Part shown: positions 61,607 through 64,000 of the stretch, in pieces | Position numbering within the stretch: the first letter of the stretch is position 1 | Layout of the letters: each line of letters begins with the position of its first letter | NCBI RefSeq assembly: GCF_020880995.1 | Contig: NZ_JAJISD010000001.1 | Location: 1,054,001-1,118,000 of the forward strand | Source: Reyranella aquatilis | GTDB taxonomy: Bacteria; Pseudomonadota; Alphaproteobacteria; Reyranellales; Reyranellaceae | DNA: 64,000 nt | Reading direction: 5' to 3' | Made by a program: the position numbers and the translations under genes | The notes under the pieces: model-generated | The model's input: only the letters and a program-made list of their open reading frames with translations | Databases searched by the model: none | What the model was told of the DNA's origin: nothing

Positions 61607-62796
61607 GCCCCTGCCTGCTCCGTCTTGTCGGCCTTATCGGCCTTGTCGTCGGCGGGACGAAGCTGGTCGGCGCGCAGGCCGAGATAGACGAGGCCCGCAC
61701 AGGCGACCCAGACCGACGAGTAGGTACCGACGATGACGCCCCACAGCATAGCTATCGAGAAACTGTGCAGGACCGGCCCCCCGAACAGCACCAGTGCACC
61801 CACGGCAACGAACACCGTGGCCGAGGTCATCATGGTGCGCGACAGCGTCTCGTTGATGCTCTGATTGAGGAGATCGAGCAGCGGCATCTTCTTGTAGCGG
61901 CGCATGTTCTCGCGCACGCGGTCGAAGATCACGACGGTGTCGTTGATCGAGTAGCCGGCGATGGTCAGCACCGCGGCGAGCGCGGTCAGGCTGAAATCCA
62001 GCTGGAACAGCACGAAGATGCCGATGGTCGAGATCACGTCGTGCAGCATGGCGATCAGCGCGCCGACCGCGAACTGCCACTCGAAACGCACCCACACGTA
62101 GATCGCGATCGCAACCATCGTGGCGATCACGGCCCAGATGCCGCTCCGCATCAGCTCGTCACCGATCTTCGGGCCGACCGATTCGGTGCCGCGCAGCTCG
62201 TAATTGGTGCCGATCGCATCCTCGACCAGCTTGATCGCCACCTGCTGGCACCATTCGGCGCGCTGCTCGACCGACATGTCGACCTTGGCCGTGTTGGTCG
62301 TGCCGCGCGGCAGCTGGCGTTCCTGCAGGGTCAGGCCGACCCGACTCACCGCATCGCGCCAGTTGGCGCCGTCGAGCGCGGCCGGCGCAGTGAACTCGAC
62401 GTCGCCCGTGCCGGCGGCGCCCGGCTTGACCAGCCAGCCCGGCCCGGCGCGCTTCTGCATCACGCGCTGGGCGCCCGCGACGCACTGGTTGTCGCCTTCC
62501 TGACGCTGGACGCGGATCAGGACGGTGCTGGGATCACCGAATTCCTGCAGCGACACCTCGCCGACGCCGAGCGCGCCCACCGTGTTGCGCAGCTGGTCGA
62601 GTTCGGCCTTGCCGTCCTTGGCCTTGGCCTGGATGGCGATGCCGCCCTTGAAGTCGATGCCGAAGTTGAGGCCGATCGTGAAGACGCCGACGATGGAGAC
62701 GATGTTGATCAGGGTCGACAGGATCAGCGCGATGCGGCGCTGACCGAGGAAGTCGAACTTCCTCTTGAAGGCGAACAGGCGGACGGGCTTCCACAT
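61603..62796 (-). CDS. secF: protein translocase subunit SecF
   Basis: A 397-residue inner-membrane protein with six helices. FDFLGQRRIALILSTLINIVSIV-type first helix and GIDFKGG, then a long periplasmic domain (about residues 55-215), and the conserved TIAGYSINDTVVIFDRVREN and NQSINETLSRTMMTS stretches. It pairs with SecD to drive protein export with the proton gradient. About 75 residues longer than E. coli SecF, chiefly in the periplasmic domain, plus a Lys/Asp-rich tail. Nine bases after secD. Confidence 0.95.
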   Translation of the reverse strand: MWKPVRLFAFKRKFDFLGQRRIALILSTLINIVSIVGVFTIGLNFGIDFKGGIAIQAKAKDGKAELDQLRNTVGALGVGEVSLQEFGDPSTVLIRVQRQEGDNQCVAGAQRVMQKRAGPGWLVKPGAAGTGDVEFTAPAALDGANWRDAVSRVGLTLQERQLPRGTTNTAKVDMSVEQRAEWCQQVAIKLVEDAIGTNYELRGTESVGPKIGDELMRSGIWAVIATMVAIAIYVWVRFEWQFAVGALIAMLHDVISTIGIFVLFQLDFSLTALAAVLTIAGYSINDTVVIFDRVRENMRRYKKMPLLDLLNQSINETLSRTMMTSATVFVAVGALVLFGGPVLHSFSIAMLWGVIVGTYSSVWVACAGLVYLGLRADQLRPADDKADKADKTEQAGA

Positions 62797-62805
62797 GGCT
62801 GCGCC

Positions 62806-64000
62806 TCAGATCACGAGTTCAGAGGGACGCCGCCAGCGCACCCAGACCGAGAGCAGCATGCGCGTGAAGATCGTCGAGCTGAACATCGAGGTGATGATGC
62901 CGAGCGTCAGGGTCGTCGCGAAGCCGCGAATCGGTCCCGATCCGAAGCCGAACAGCAGTACGCCCGCAACCAGGGTCGTGAGGTTGGCGTCGATGATGGC
63001 CGACATGGCCTTCTCGTATCCCGTCGCCAGCGAGCTGAACGGGGAGCGGCCCAGGGCCTTTTCCTCGCGCACGCGCTCGTAGATCAGCACGTTGGCATCG
63101 ACCGCGAGGCCCGCCGTCAGGACGAGGCCCGCGATGCCCGGCAGGGTCAGCGAGGCGCCGAGGATCGACATGCCGGCGAACACCATCAACAGGTTCACCA
63201 GCATGGCGAGATTGGCGAAGCCCCCGAACACCGGCCCGTAGGCCACAAACATGAAGATCGCCACAAGGAGGGTGCCGACGAGCGCCGCCACCGTGCCGGC
63301 CTGGATGGCATCCGCGCCGAGGTCGGCACCGACAGTGCTTTCCTGGATGATCGTCAGCGTCGCGGGCAGCGCGCCGGAGCGAAGCAGAAGCGACTGCTCC
63401 TGGGTCTGCTGGGTCGTGAAGCTGCCGGTGATGATGCCGCTGCCGCCGCAGATCGCGCTCTGCACGACCGGAGCGCTGATGATCTCGCCGTCCAGCTGGA
63501 TGGCCAGCCGCTTGCCGATGTTGGCGCGCGTGGCGGCGCAGAAGGCTCGACCGCCGGCCGAATTGAAGGTGAAGCTGATGATCGGGCGGCCGCCCTGCTG
63601 TTGCTCGAAGGTGGCCTTGGAATCGTCGAGGTCCTCGCCACCGACCACCACGCGCTTCAGCACCGGCAGGCACTGCGGCTGGTAGCGGCGGCAGATCTGC
63701 TCCGGCGACAGGCGCGGATTGGCGGACTGGATGTCCTCCCAGGCCTTCGGATTGGTGCGCCGCAACTCCTGCATGCCCTCGCGCGTCGGCACCAGGTAGG
63801 TGGTCGGCGGCACGGTCTGGGGAATGTTCTGGCCGGTCGCCGCAACATCTTCGTTGACCAGATGGAAGGTGAGCTTGGCGGTCTGGTTGATCTTGCGCTT
63901 GAGGTCGGTCGTATCCTTGATGCCCGGGACCTGAAGCAGGATGCGCTCGTCGCCCTGACGCGTGATGGTCGGCTCGAGCGTGCCGGTTTCGTCGACGCGG
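62806..64000 (-). CDS. secD: protein translocase subunit SecD, partial (5' end beyond window)
   Basis: The C-terminal part of SecD, reading through the right edge of the window in frame (RVDETGTLEPTITRQGDERI...). Periplasmic P1 domain pieces, including GDERILLQVPGIKDT and the GGRAFCAATRANIGKRLAIQLDGEI segment, precede six transmembrane helices with AVDANVLIYERVREEKALGR and SAIIDANLTTLVAGVLLFGFG, the family signatures. Forms SecDF with the next gene. Confidence 0.95.
   Translation of the reverse strand, partial: RVDETGTLEPTITRQGDERILLQVPGIKDTTDLKRKINQTAKLTFHLVNEDVAATGQNIPQTVPPTTYLVPTREGMQELRRTNPKAWEDIQSANPRLSPEQICRRYQPQCLPVLKRVVVGGEDLDDSKATFEQQQGGRPIISFTFNSAGGRAFCAATRANIGKRLAIQLDGEIISAPVVQSAICGGSGIITGSFTTQQTQEQSLLLRSGALPATLTIIQESTVGADLGADAIQAGTVAALVGTLLVAIFMFVAYGPVFGGFANLAMLVNLLMVFAGMSILGASLTLPGIAGLVLTAGLAVDANVLIYERVREEKALGRSPFSSLATGYEKAMSAIIDANLTTLVAGVLLFGFGSGPIRGFATTLTLGIITSMFSSTIFTRMLLSVWVRWRRPSELVI

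Noticed and set aside
1-64000. tRNA, rRNA, CRISPR arrays, transposases, phage genes
   Set aside because: I looked for T-loop-like and direct-repeat patterns and transposase motifs on both strands by eye and found none that hold up; a covariance search would be decisive.

Overview
The window is a dense, high-GC stretch of bacterial chromosome with about 65 protein genes and no rRNA, tRNA, CRISPR array or transposase that I can see. Gene content and order point to an alphaproteobacterium. The markers are an ethylmalonyl-CoA pathway pair (ccr, mcd), an etfB-etfA-hbd operon, PHB phasins, TrmFO, and the SecD-SecF-Mth938-phytoene-synthase-like order seen in alphaproteobacteria. Several Bug/TctC solute receptors, LLM flavoproteins and a CYP102 fusion suggest a metabolically broad soil or freshwater organism. 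A Reyranella-like member is my guess, but the sequence alone does not prove it.

Layout. 1-5.3 kb (minus): etfB-etfA-hbd-M81 peptidase-OYE-exported protein. 5.5-10.3 kb (minus): Bug receptor-TauD dioxygenase-HAD-amine oxidase-HIG1 protein-PduO, divergent from an IclR regulator and a sulfatase (10.4-12.6 kb). 12.7-14.4 kb: SDR, GNAT, a 2-TM protein and a second HIG1 protein. 14.5-17.6 kb: ccr-mcd with a hairpin-rich element between them. 17.8-20.6 kb: LLM monooxygenase-hydrolase pair and an exported protein. 20.6-24.5 kb: ArsR-SRPBCC-DUF899-DUF427 divergent from hydrolase-thioesterase-ABM (the ABM gene carries an in-frame amber codon). 24.6-29 kb: cysS, dienelactone hydrolase, Bug receptor, two lipoproteins. 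29.1-38.8 kb: a storage-lipid/fatty-acid cluster: frameshifted fadD, phasin, WS/DGAT, lipase-like hydrolase, second phasin, DUF445, CYP102. 38.9-48.3 kb: dehydrogenases, GST, Nramp-like transporter, phosphodiesterase, NAD synthetase, glutamine amidotransferase, RidA. 48.3-57.6 kb (plus): trmFO, TerB/COQ4-like protein, acyl carrier protein, MATE, cobF, ppk2, MDR, exported hydrolase, deacetylase. 57.6-64 kb: second LLM-hydrolase pair, two homologues of mitochondrial complex I assembly factors (NDUFAF6- and NDUFAF3-like), a short PuuD-like membrane protein, secF and the 3' part of secD.

How it fits together. Much of the window handles acetyl-CoA, butyryl-CoA and storage carbon: Hbd, electron-transferring flavoprotein, Ccr and Mcd, two phasins, a wax-ester/triacylglycerol synthase, an acyl-CoA ligase and a fatty-acid-type P450. 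The observation I rate highest is a shared TTGTGC-NN-TGC sequence in the promoter regions of etfB, ccr and the first phasin (twice there, 20 bp apart). It resembles the TGC-rich operators of PhaR and may mark a local carbon-storage regulon.

Likely lesions or assembly errors: a one-base frameshift in fadD near 30438 and a TAG codon in the ABM gene at 24239.
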